From assembly GCF_030272615.1 (NCBI RefSeq), contig NC_081405.1, positions 151,818,113 through 151,882,112 on the forward strand: DNA of 64,000 nt. The letters are read 5' to 3'. Each line of letters opens with the position of its first letter. Within the stretch, counting starts at the first letter, position 1. Origin of the DNA: Cryptomeria japonica (lineage: Eukaryota > Streptophyta > Pinopsida > Cupressales > Cupressaceae). The notes beneath the pieces are model-generated. The model had not been told where the DNA came from and searched no databases. It saw nothing but the letters and a program-made list of their open reading frames with translations. Positions 34,140 through 45,590 of this stretch are shown here, in pieces. Both the position numbers and the translations under genes were made by a program.

Positions 34140-35220
34140 AATTGCAATATATTAAAAATGTTGACCACTTTTTTTCTGATTTTGATTTCCATTTCATGAA
34201 ATTTTGGCCAATATTTTTTGGTTTTATGCATTATTTTGATTTTTGGAAAATAAAACATAGGTGTGTTTTAATTTTCCTTTTTTATCTACAATTAGGCTTT
34301 TGTGATTTGTGTTTAGGGTATTTGGCAAAGCTTTCCACCAACTATTATCCTTTTGCTACTGGCAAACCTTGTACCTGCAATGAATAGGGCATTCCAAAAT
34401 TTTGAAGTCATTTTAGGGTAATATTCTTAATTAATTTAAGTTTTTGATTGTTTTCCCGCATTATTTAGATTTACTTTTAGTTAAGGGAATGTTTTATGAT
34501 TTTAATTATATTTATTATTATTTTTAAAATATTTTAGGTGAGATTTTCTAATTTTTAAATTTATATTGCAAGTTCTATTATTTATAATTTTAAATTTAAT
34601 TTCATTATTTAAAATAATACTTCATTTTTTTTTTGATCCCATATATTTTATTTTTAACCTTTATAACTTTTTAATTTTCTTTAATAGATACTTTCTTCTA
34701 AAACTGTAACTAAAACATAGTAATCGTTTTTTATGTAAATTTTTATTTTTGTATCTATTTTATGGTTTGCATGCAAAATAGTTTTATGTTCGAATTTAAA
34801 ATAAAAATATTTAATTTATTATTGAATTTTAATTTATTAATGAATATACTTATTTTAAATTTTAATATTAAATAATATACGTTAAATGTTGTATTATATT
34901 TTGTATTTTTTAGTTTGTGATTGAATTTGAGGGCTCAAATTTTGAAGTGGAACTAATTATTGTATTAACACATTATGTTGTCTGCACTGTAAGCAGTGAT
35001 CTCAAAATTAATGAGAAAATTCAAATTACAAAAGCAATGGTCTACACTCTCATTTACTTTCTCTTTTTACACTCTCTATGCAACTTGGATGACTTTAAAT
35101 ATTAAAAAATATTATTTTTTGAGTTTCTGATATTATCCTGAGAAATAACGAAAATATCTCTTTTGTTTTGCTGAGATATTACTGAGAAAGATATTCTGCT
35201 TCTATGCATTTTGGGCCTCT
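34140..35220. other. AT-rich insertion inside the Gypsy integrase
   Basis: About 1.1 kb of very AT-rich sequence separates two halves of the integrase core. I see no terminal repeats, target duplication or coding capacity. Confidence 0.5.
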
Positions 35221-35594
35221 AGAGAGCTTGCTTCAGATGGAGATGCTTGTTACGTGAGCAGATGTTGGGACAGTTTTTGGGAAAGATGGAAATAAAATTG
35301 AAAAGGTTGTCTGTATCCATCCTTGCACAGATGATCATTGAAGGAGGTAAATAGAACCTTGGTGTAGCTACTTTATGGGTATAACTAGAGGTATCCAAAA
35401 GGATGGGATGAGCACCTGCTTCACATTTGACCCTCCTACAAGAGGGCAGTCCACTCTTCAAATAATTTGTCTCCTTTTGAACTGTTTCAGTAATTTGCCA
35501 TCTAGTTTGTTCGTTTTTGCCTGTGACAGTCAAATAATGAGGTAGAAAAAAGAGACCTAGTGGTGTGAAAGGCTGATAAATTCAGTGAGAAGGT

Positions 35595-35839
35595 GAGGCA
35601 AATCTATCTGTGTGCAAGAGATACTTGGAGTCTCAAGCTAAGTGCAAAAGCTGGCATGACCAGCATAAGATGGAGCACAAGTTCCATATTGAAGATAAGG
35701 TAGCTGTGTGCCTGGGCGAGGCAAATCTATCTGTGTGCAAGAGACTCAGAGTCTCAAGCTAAGTGCAAATGCTGGCATGACCAGCATAAGATGGAGCACA
35801 CGTTCCATGTGGGAGATAAGGTATATGTATGCCTGGTCA
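35595..35839. repeat. 123-bp tandem duplication in the integrase C-terminus
   Basis: Copies 35595-35717 and 35718-35839 both start GAGGCAAATCTATCTGTGTG and encode the QHKMEH.FH..DKV.VCL segment. The copies are very similar. Confidence 0.9.
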
Positions 35840-35960
35840 AAGAGAGGCTTCAAGGACCTTTAAGGAATTTAAAACCTATCAGATATGGACTGTTCACATC
35901 ATAGGATAGGTGAAAGAAATTGCCTTTAGGTTGGACCTGTTTGCCTACATGAAGATCTAC

Positions 35961-38626
35961 TCAGACTTCAATGTGGAGAAGTTGCATTTGCTTAAATCTT
36001 CGAGGTTGGCTGAAGAAAAGGAAGTTGTATTTAGCTCTAGAAGAACAAGAAGAGCTAGAAGATATCATTATTCTGGACACAACATAGATAGAACAAGGCA
36101 TGGGGAAACATTAGACATGGTTGATTGGGCTTGAAGGACAGCTTCTAAGCAAAAGGCTAAATGGGATTCCAAAAATGATTTGGGGAAGGGATTTTCACAT
36201 TTGGTTATTCTTTAAACTTTGGGGACTAGATAGGTAGTGGAGAATCACATCAGTCAATAAGGTGACTAATGACTTGGAGACAAGAAACCAACATAAGAAC
36301 ATGGTTGGATATAGGTCAAGGAGCTGTCTAACGTGATCCAGAGCATCTCAGGAGTCTACGTAGCAAGTTGCAAACTTCTATCTTAAGTAGAAAACCAAGA
36401 ATGACTACTGCTTTATTTTGTGGAAAAGTTCCTTCTATCATGGTGAATGCCCAATTACTGTGTTGAATGCACAGAATATTGTAGTAAATGCATTGATTAC
36501 CACAGTGAATTTGAGCTACCGTGGCAAACAGACAATCGCTGTTTTGTTGAAAGAGGCAAAAGCATCATTGTGCAAGTTGAGAGTGGAATACAAATGGTTT
36601 TGACATTTGAACTCATTCAGTGTTCATTCCTCCAGTTTGGGGTCATGGGAGGATAAAGGAGTAGCATATAATGTGTAAAAACGGAGTTGGATGTGTTGAC
36701 TCATGTTGGAACTTTCATTTTTCATGTTCTTTGTGGGATTGCAAGAAGACAGGTTTTTTGAGTTGCAGGGTGGCTATAGTTAGCCTCACTGGTGTTGTAA
36801 CATATGTGAATAACTGAGATGGTGGGATGAGGAGCAAAATTTACACTCTTGCTGGAGCTTTTATCCTCTAGGGTTTCTTCAGGTTAATCTTTGTGTTTTA
36901 GTCCTTATGTTCGTGGGTGTGTCTTGTAGCAAGTTTATGTGTCGTAAATTTGTAATGTTTCCATTGCATTTACATCATTGAATATATGTTACTAGTTAAT
37001 GCATCTTATTTAGGTGTAGAAACAATGTGTAGAACATTGTTTGTTTCTGCTGTGTTTTTGGAAGACTATCTTCTGAGCATTTACTGATCAATGTTAGAGA
37101 ATCAATAATTACCTTGAAATTTTACTTGTTAAAAAGCTAGGGCTCATCAATAGCAACTAATATGCCCACATCCCATATCTTCTCCAACACTTTAAAATTT
37201 CTAATCTAGAAAGCTAGAGACCTTTTTCAGGAATTTTCTAGCACTTCCCGTAACATCTAAGGGAGACATAAATAGAGATATCCACTACGGGATTTTACAA
37301 GACATACTTAAGGGTGATTTGGACAGAATAAAAGGGGCTTTTTATGTCGAAATTTCTTTACCACTTATTGTTATTTCAATTTACATTTGGATGTAGCTAT
37401 TTGTACTAAGGTTCAGTTTTCCCCATCTTTATATTATTATTTGCTCAAATTGTTTTTTTACAGCAAGAGACAATCATCTCTGAGTAAGCATGACAGTAGT
37501 ATACTTTTTTATGTGGAACTATAATCTAAACTCTAAAGAACATGTCATCTCTATATTGTTCGCCTCACTAAGATTCAAAGCAGGCTACATAACCTGTTCA
37601 TGTTCAGGATTGATATAGTGGGCCGATGATTGAATGGCCAAATAAATATTGTTCTTGTAAGTTGCATGACATTCCTGCGCCACTTGAGGATGCTTCATCC
37701 CTGATGCTTGTCTGGAAATTATTCCTCAAACATGAGCATGTTGGAGGATATCATATTCTTTTAAAAAACCTACTAATAGAAGTGATGGACCTGTAGAAAG
37801 GAGTTGTACCGACTTGTTGAGAAATATCCTGTATTATAATGTTGATAAGAGCCTTAAAATAATGTTCTGCAACCCTCCATGGCATATTCCAAAAATGAAA
37901 AAAGAAATTAAAAACTTAATTTGTTTGTTTATTTAGTTTTCTCATCATAATAAGATTAGCTGAGCTGTTGGTTAGAGATGGATACCAATGCATAACCTTA
38001 TTTGTAAATGTTAATGGTGGATATAAGTTAATGTGAGCCCGCAAAAGTGAAAGGAAGTAGTGCTCTTTGAATATACAACATTGAGAGACTGGCAAACATG
38101 GGGAACATAATTTTAGAAATGGATGGGACTTGTATATGTTTAACAGTGAGTTGTAAATGTGATACAGTATGATTGGGAGCTTCTAAGTAGCTATCAACAA
38201 TTGATAATAGGAACAGAGAAATGTCAGGACAGAAAAATGGATAACAACAAAAATGAAGTCGTGAAACATATGCATCCAAGTTGGCACATGTGGGGGTTAC
38301 TTCCTACTTCTTCATCTTCTCTTGTAGCTGACTTATGTAATGGGAGGCACGGGTTTGAGTTGACATAGACCATTCTTTCTGTACTCTTTTTGCAACCAGC
38401 TGGTTGCAGTTCATTGTGTGGATAAAAAAGTATGTACTCCAATTTTATTTAACCCACGAACTTGCATCCTCTTGAAATTGGAGATAGTCAATCCACCATT
38501 TGTAACTATAAAACATAATATAGTCATGAAGAACCAATAAGAATGTTAAAAAATTAAAAAATTGCTTACCTATGATGGTACTTTGATTGCTAGATGTTGC
38601 GGGTACATAGAACCTTGCTGATGGAG
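35961..38626. other. Intron stretch without recognised gene
   Basis: Probably includes the 3' untranslated and LTR remains of the Gypsy copy (about 36100-37060), but no partner LTR can be matched in the window. No gene is seen. Confidence 0.35.
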
Positions 38627-38631
38627 GTACC

Positions 38632-40322
38632 TGTTATCACAAAAGCTTGCACCCTTGCCAAGCTATCAACTCAGCAACCTTGTGAAACATGGAAACAACC
38701 CCGTAGTGTGGGACCTTGCATAAGGGGGTTGAGTCTCTGGAGAAGGCTGGCTTTCTTCTTAATCCAATGTAGGTGTTGAACCAACTCAACACTAACTCAA
38801 CACTTCAAAACTTACTCCTAAGCCTATCCTATCAATTTTGCAGAAGTAAAGGGATGAGAGAATGCTTGAAATAAAAGAGGTGATGCACCAAGATAAGAGA
38901 TTGTTTTTCTCCCTACTGAAATGGCACAAGGAACCAACTAAAAAACCCAAGAGATGCACATCTTCAATTGCATAAGTGACCTAAACGCATGTATGGAGGT
39001 TAGAGTATGCTAAGTGTCAAGAGGGGAGAAGGATTCCCACAAGTCACACTCAGAAAACAAGTTAACCCAGCATAGATGGAGAGAAAAGCCACAAGACATA
39101 CACCTATAATGAAGGTAAGAAAGCATACACAACATACATAGGTTAGAGGGAGGCAATAATGGTGATTTTTCAATTAATCATAAGGCCAAAAGCCAATCTT
39201 ATAGTTGCAAAAATGCAAAAATGATTACAAGTCTTCAAGAGAAGAGAAGGAGCATAAGAAAGCTCAAGCCAGCAGGGAGAGTACGTTTTACAATGAGGCT
39301 TAACAACCTTCATATAGAAAAAATGGTTACAAGGGTGATCATGACCCCTGCATGTCAGTGTGGAGGTGCAGGGAAGTGCATGCACTTGACTTGTACATGC
39401 AAGCAACCTAGCCATACCCACAAAGGACAATCTTGAGAAGGTGGATTGACTAACCTTCCAAAGTCAGGCATGACATAAGTCACCAAGCATGGTCCCGTAC
39501 CTCCCTTGATGGAAATCCAACCAAAAACATTTAATGCACCCTTGTGGCTCCACAAAGAAAGTGCACAAGTCACCAAAACTGTCAAAGCATTTAAGGCCTT
39601 GAGTGTCGACAGTCAGAAGGAAGCCCGGAGACTTCGGAAGCTCGGACTTCCGAAGTGGGAAGACAAGGGAAGAACCAAGGAACTTCGGAACCTCAGGGTT
39701 CCAGAGTTTTGGGATAGAGAGAGGAAGAGAAGGAAAGGAACCTCGGGGTTTCGGAGTTTTGGGGGAACTAGGGAGGGAAGGCAAAAGGGGAAGGAACTTT
39801 GGAACCTTGGGGTTTTGGAGTTCTGGGATAGAGAGGGAAAGGGCTAAAGAGAGAAGGGGAACTTTAGAACCTCGGGGTTCTGGAGTTCCGGGCAAAGGAG
39901 AAGCTTAAGAGAAGAGGCGAAGGAAGGAAGGCTAGGAACTTCTGAACCTCGGGGTTCCGGAGTTTCGGAGAAAAGAGAGAAAGGCCAGGGAGAGGAGGGG
40001 CTAAGCTAGGGAAAGAACTTCAGAACCTCGGGGTTCCGGAGTTATGGAGAAATTGGAGAAAAGCTAAGGGAAGGAAGGGAACTTTGGAACCTCGGGGTTC
40101 CGAGAAAGGAAGAAGGAAAGAGACAAGGGCAAAGAGAAAAGAACTTCGGTTCCGGAGTTCCGGGGAAGAAGAAAAGGCCTAGGAAGGAACTTCCTCCAGA
40201 CAAGGCAACACTTCACACTTCATGATTCTTCTCTCCTTCATCAACAGGGGCCGCGCTGGTCAATGGAACTTATCTCTGATCGGTTCTCCCTGATGGACCA
40301 AGGGTGTCATAAAATGACAATA
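38632..40322 (-). mobile_element. Solo LTR, copy 1, with palindromic minisatellite
   Basis: The 1691-bp unit is flanked by GTACC on both sides (38627-38631 and 40323-40327). It starts TGTTATCACAAA and ends ATGACAATA on the plus strand, close to a TG..CA inverted terminus (final C mutated to T). It matches 42520-44243 in reverse orientation. It holds about eight hairpin-forming units (39620-40190). No internal retroelement sequence adjoins it. Confidence 0.85.
39620..40190. repeat. Palindromic minisatellite in LTR copy 1
   Basis: About eight units spaced 50-80 bp each contain a variant of GGAACTTCGGAACC, then a short TCGG loop, then GGTTCCGGAGTTCC. The units are separated by purine-rich GGAAGGGAAAG tracts. 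Confidence 0.9.
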
Positions 40323-40327
40323 GTACC

Positions 40328-42255
40328 ATCATGTATGAGTGTGCTTTATTTGTCCTGAAGACTGCAGAGACTTTGATTATCTCATGTCACGAAGTTGCCA
40401 ATCTCACCCATAACAATGGTTCATACATTTGCATTTGGAAAGATTCTTCAGAATGCAGCCTTGTACCTATCAACAACTTACATATCTCTATATGGTGCCA
40501 TTCTCATGGGCAAAGAAAGTATCTTCGGGTGGTAATATTTGGGAGAGAACACAATAAATCCTTGCACACTTTTGAAGAATGCTTATGTGGGGTCAGTTTC
40601 CTTGGCTGCTAATATGTGCTTTATTTTTTCAATCATGGAGTTCATGATATCATATATTTCTCTTCAACATGCCTGATCTATATGAACAAACCTGGTCAAA
40701 TTCTTGATGATTTTAGTAAAACTCAAGATGTAATCCAGATGAGCCCATCGATCATTGTCCAAGATTAATGATTTGCCGTTTTAGGCTCTCATTGAATTTA
40801 CTTGGATTTACATGCTTTGAAGGCTGCTAATGTTTGAGACACTGAATGCCTCTTGTACCATCACTAGATGTTTCAAGACAATTGTGTGTGATGCAAGCCA
40901 AGTCTCAATAGCCTAATATAGTGTTAAAAAAAAAAAAAGATGAGATGTCCTATAAATATTGCAAATTTAAGTTAAATTAAAAAATAATAAAATTTTATAA
41001 CTTACCTTTGACAGCTGCAACTTGGAAAAGGACTTGAGGATGGCTTGTGGGATGATAGTTTGTCATGAACATCTGATGCTCCTCACCCTTGGTGCACATT
41101 CCTTTCAACCATTCTATCTCCGTGCCAGTGTTTTGCATCACCAATTTAAGATAGTGGACGTTGCCTTGATCAATAAACCTGCTGCTCTTCAGTTTTTAGC
41201 TTTGTACATTATGACTTGGATGTTTTCAACATCCAAGAACTCTATTTTCTCTATAAGGATTCCAGAAATGAAGTTCACATCCTTCACTCACCCTTCACAA
41301 GAACGTATCTTAAAAAATATCCCCATTTTAGGGCACACAACAATGACATAATTGATGTCTTATTTTGGCAATCTATCCATAAAATACGATGGATGCTTTT
41401 GGTTGGTTGTAAAGATGTCTTTACAATCTTTTTTCTGCCCATATGGTGGTGAATACCTTCATACCTAGGACCTAAGGAAGCTACAAGTGTTTTGATTGAT
41501 ATCCATGACTTTTTTTGTGAATATGGTGAACTAACAAGGTCGGAAGGAAGTCCGTTGGCTTAAATGAAATTTGCATTATGCTCATTTGTTATGAGCCTCA
41601 TATCATCTTGGAATGCTCTTATCTAATTGGCCTCGTTTATAGGAATGGAGAGGATTGACTTCGAAGTGGTGTCACAATGAATGGATGGTTGGCAGCAATT
41701 ATTGGAGAAGTAAAAGATGGCCTTTTGAGTGGTGTGCAATCCTTTTTTCGATAAAGGATGAGATTTAGGTTTGACTCTTGGTCACAAAATTTGCTCATTC
41801 TTGCTCTCTTATATTTGAGACAATTTGTTCCTTTTGCAATCCCTTTACTTGTGGCCTTGGACAAACTTTAATCCCTTTTTTGGCTATGGGATAAGCTTTT
41901 GCTCATCTATATGAGCCCTTGTGCTCAAAATTGCATTGACTACACCACTAAAGAATCCCCATCTCTTAGAAGTTGCTTAATAATTGTTACATGTCTCCAA
42001 AGAGGGGAGCTTGGTCAAATTTGGAAAACCTCTATAACCCTAAGCCCATTGAACTTGAACTAGTATCTAAATGTTTTTTCGGAATCGAAATTGGGTACGT
42101 GGGTACAGTATGTCGGTAATGCACAATTTTTTGATGAGGTTGGGTGCATTTGGGTGCTTTAGTATAAAAAACATATAAAAATCATAAATATTTATATTAA
42201 AATTTAAATATATCAATTATAAAATAAAAATATATTTAAAAAATTACATATATTA
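40328..42255. other. Intron stretch between the two solo LTRs
   Basis: Includes A-rich tracts (40925-40937) and no recognisable gene. Short open frames such as 40331-40612 and 41022-41351 have no domain I recognise. Confidence 0.4.
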
Positions 42256-42459
42256 ATATTAAATATATACCTTATAAATTTTATATTATTTTAAACTTAT
42301 AATTTTATTATATAACTATTAAGATATAGTTTTTCGAACAATATATTAATATTAAAAATTGAATATTAAATATGTATCTTATAAATTTTATATTATTTGA
42401 AATTTGTAATCTTATTATATACCTATTAATATATAGATTACTGGACAATATATTAATAT
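42256..42459. repeat. 107-bp AT-rich direct duplication
   Basis: 42256-42352 and 42363-42459 share CTTATAAATTTTATATTATTT and end in CAATATATTAATAT, with period 107. Confidence 0.85.
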
Positions 42460-42519
42460 AATGTATAATACTTTTTAAATAAACTATTTTATATATTTCA
42501 TTATTAACTGTGAAGGTTC

Positions 42520-44243
42520 TGTTGTCATTTTATGACACCCTTGGCCCATCAGTGAGAACCAATCAGAGATATGTTCCATTGACCAGTGCTGCCCTAGTTG
42601 ATCATAGAGAAAAGCAGAAGAATCATAAAGTGTGAAGTGTTGTCTTGTTTGGAAGAAGTCCCTTCCCCTTGCTTCCCTTTTCTTTCATGTTCCCCGGAAC
42701 TCCGGATGCCCGAGGTTCCGAAGTTCCTTCTCTTTGCCTTCTCTTCTTTTCTTCTTCGGAACCTCAAGGTTCCAAAGTTCCCTCCTCTTCTTCTTCCCTT
42801 TCCTAGAACTCCGGAACCCTGACGTTCCGAAGTTCCTTTCCCTTAGCCCCTTTCATTTCCCAAAACTCTGAAACCCCAAGGTTCCGAAGTTCCTTCCCTC
42901 CTTGCCTTTTCTCTTTTCCCGGAACTCCGGAACCCCCGAGGTTCCGAAGTCCCTTCCTTGTTGCCTTTCCCTCTTCTTAGGAACTCTGGAACCCCGAGGT
43001 TCCGAAATTCTTTCGTTAGCCTTTTTCAGTTCTTTGGAACCCCGAGGTTCTGATGATCCTTTGCTAGGTCTCCCTTTTTCCTTTTGCTTGGTCTTTTCTT
43101 CCCTTTCCCGGAACTCCGAAACCTCAGGGTTCCTAAGTTCTCCTTCCCCTTTCTCGGAACTCCTTAACCTCGAGGTTCCGAAGTTCCTTCCTTGTCTTCC
43201 CCACTTCGGGAATCCGAGTTTTCGAAGTCCTCAGACTTCTTTTCGGCTGGCAACACTTCCGGATGGCGTGATCAACACTCAAAGCTTTAAATGCTCCAAC
43301 AACTTTTGTGACTTGTGACAAGCTTTAAATGTTTTTGGCAGGATTTCCATCAAGACAGGTACATGGCCATGCTTGTTGTGGTGACTTATGTCATGTCTGC
43401 ATGCTCTAACTTTGGAAGGTCAGTCAATCCACCCTTCTCAGGGTTGCCTTTTGAGGGTATGGCTAGGTTGCTTGCATGTACAGAAATCAAGTGTATGCAC
43501 TTCCTTGCACTCCCAGATTGACATTTCCCTGCACACACAGGGGTCATGATCACTCTTGTAACCAATTTTCTATATAAAGGCTATTAAGCCTCATTGTAAA
43601 GGGTTCTCTCCCTGCTGGCTTGAGCTATTCTATGCTCTTTCACTTCTCTTGTATTTATAATTTTATCTTGCATTTATGCAACTGTAAGTTTGGCCATTGG
43701 CCTTATAATGAATTGAAAATCACCATTCTTGCCTTCCTTCAAACTTATGTATGCTGTGTATGTTTCCTTACCTTCATCATAGGTGTATGTTTTGTGGCTC
43801 TTCTCTCGTATATACTGTGTTAACTTATTTCTGAGTGTGACTTGTGGGAAATCTTCTCCCCTCTTGACATTCAGCTAATTCTAACCTCCATACATGCATT
43901 GGGGTCACTCATACAATTGAAGTTTGTGCATCTCTTGGGTGTTTCAGTTGATTCGTTGTGTCATTTCGGGTAGGGAGAGAAACAATCTCTTCTTGGTGCA
44001 TCACCTCCTTTTATTTTAAGCATTTCTCTCTTCCCTTTACCTCTGCAAGTTGTTAGAATAGGCTTAGGAGTAAGTTTTGAAGTGTCGAGTTGGTTCAACA
44101 CCTGCACCTGGATTGAGAAGGAAGTCGGCCTTCTTCGGAGATTCAACCCCCTTGCGCAAGGTCCCACACTTCGGGGTTGTTTCCATGTTTCAAAAGGTTG
44201 CTAAGTTGATAGCTCAACAAGGGTGCAAGCTTTTGTGATAACA
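42520..44243 (+). mobile_element. Solo LTR, copy 2, with palindromic minisatellite
   Basis: The 1724-bp unit begins TGTTGTCATTTTATGACA and ends TTTTGTGATAACA. Its flanks are GGTTC (42515-42519) and AGTTC (44244-44248), a target duplication with one mismatch. It is the same family as 38632-40322 but inverted. It holds about nine hairpin units at 42690-43230, so the long Pro-rich open frames there are not genes. Confidence 0.85.
42690..43230. repeat. Palindromic minisatellite in LTR copy 2
   Basis: About nine units (near 42690, 42757, 42804, 42860, 42920, 42979, 43030, 43109 and 43154) contain GGAACTCCGGAACC, a CCGA-type loop and GGTTCCGAAGTTCC, separated by pyrimidine-rich CTTCCCTT tracts. 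Confidence 0.9.
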
Positions 44244-44248
44244 AGTTC

Positions 44249-44828
44249 ACGACAATATCCATGGATTCCATCATGGTCATAGTTTTTGTTTGAACCATTA
44301 TTGTTCGGGCAGACTATATTTGGGTTGCGTGAGTTTATAGTTTGGATGCAGCTATTTGTAGGTGTTGAGCTGAGCTAGCATCATATGGAAATCGCCTTGA
44401 AGCCCTTAAAGTCAAGTTTGGGAAACACGTTTATTATTTTTGGGAGTAAAAAATGTTTTGTTTAGGGTTTTCAGAGGTTGCAAATTGGTCAAAAGTGAGT
44501 GAACAAACCCTAGCCATTTTTCCGTACCCGAAATCGGCTTTATTTTTCTGACAATTCGGTAACTTAGGGAAAAAAGTAACACTCAGCTACACTAAAATAG
44601 AAAAGAAAAAAATGAAAAAAATAAAATAAAATTCAAATTGCAATACTTTTAAAATGAAAGACAAATTGGAAAATAACAATAGGGAATATTATTGGTGCAA
44701 GCATTTTGATCTCTTAACACTAATGAAATGCTTCTTCACACCATTTTAGTTTTGCACCACTCAAAAATCCAATGGCCTTTGCCCTTGAAAAAAATGAGTT
44801 TGGGCAAGTTAAAATGAAAGGAAGTTAT
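44249..44828. other. Intron stretch without recognised gene
   Basis: No repeat partner or coding sequence was found in these 580 bp. Confidence 0.35.
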
Positions 44829-45590
44829 CTTTTTGTTTATTTTTTAGGCTTTGACTTTACTTTTTAGGTTTTTACTTTTTAATTTTTAGTTAGTGTTTTT
44901 ATCAAAAAGTACTTATTTTTTTTATAATTATAAGGCCATTCAGTAGGTGGGTTTGCTTAGGTACTCATGAATTCACCCAAGGTACCATTTGGGAGACCCT
45001 TGGGTATACCTTTGTTGTATTAGGGATGTACTTGAGTTGCTTAGATGGTACCTTGTACCTTGGATGAAACCTTGGGAAACCAAGACCTGTTTGGAATGGG
45101 TGTAATTGGCAGTTTAGTCCGTAAGGGGTTCGGCCCCATAAAATTACTTTATTAACTCTTTGCCTTGTAATCTTTAAAAGCATTTCCTTTTATATCCACA
45201 TCTTTAGTTTTACTTTTTGTTTTTTGTTTATTTTTAAGGCTTTGACTTTACTTCTTAGGTTTTTACTTTTTAGTTTTAGTGTTTTTATCAAAAAGTACTT
45301 ATTTTTTTATAATTATAAGGCCATTTGGCAGGTGGGTTTACCTAGTTACTCATGAATTCACTCGAGGTACCATTTGGGAGATCCCTGGGTATACCTTTGT
45401 TGTATCAGGGATGTACTTGAGTTGCTTAGATGGTACCTTTGTACCTTGGATGAAACCTTGGGCAACCATCACCTGTTTGGAATAGGTGTAATTGGCAGTT
45501 TAGTCTGTAAGGGGTTTGGCCCCATAAAATTACTTTATTAAGTCTTTGCTTGTAATCCTTAAAAGCATTTCCTTTTATATCCACATCTTT
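44829..45590. repeat. ~390-bp tandem direct duplication
   Basis: 44829-45205 and 45221-45590 match along their length at roughly nine positions in ten. Both include AAAAAGTACTTATTTTTT, GGTACCATTTGGGAGA and CCTTTTATATCCACATCTTT. They could be a duplicated LTR or MITE fragment. No open frame is shared. Confidence 0.9.

Larger units (their letters stand above)
32350..35960 (+). pseudogene. Gypsy-type pol remnant (RT, RNase H, integrase)
   Basis: Translated piecewise, the plus strand gives the order of a Gypsy pol. The reverse transcriptase is at about 32350-33000 (VLPFGL.NAPTSF and the YLDD box at about 32804-32815). RNase H is at 33220-33650 (GGRPVCYHS, KELYGLVSKVNKWKHYLMGKE, NKVADMLCRP). The integrase is at 33700-34130 (PLRPWESVFMDFVGGLP with the first catalytic Asp) and resumes at about 35220-35530 (VNRTLV, WDEHL, RAVHSS), with a C-terminal part to 35960 (QHKMEH.FHVGDKV). 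Frequent stops and frameshifts show an old copy. Gag and LTRs are not recognisable. 34140-35220 is an AT-rich insertion inside the integrase. Confidence 0.85.

Noticed and set aside
36680-37070. An LTR belonging to the Gypsy pol relic
   Set aside because: The position is right, but no second copy or TG..CA ends could be matched in the window.
42902-43318. A 138-residue Pro/Ser-rich open frame
   Set aside because: It is a by-product of the palindromic minisatellite in the solo LTR. The inverted LTR gives comparable frames on its opposite strand (39464-39895).
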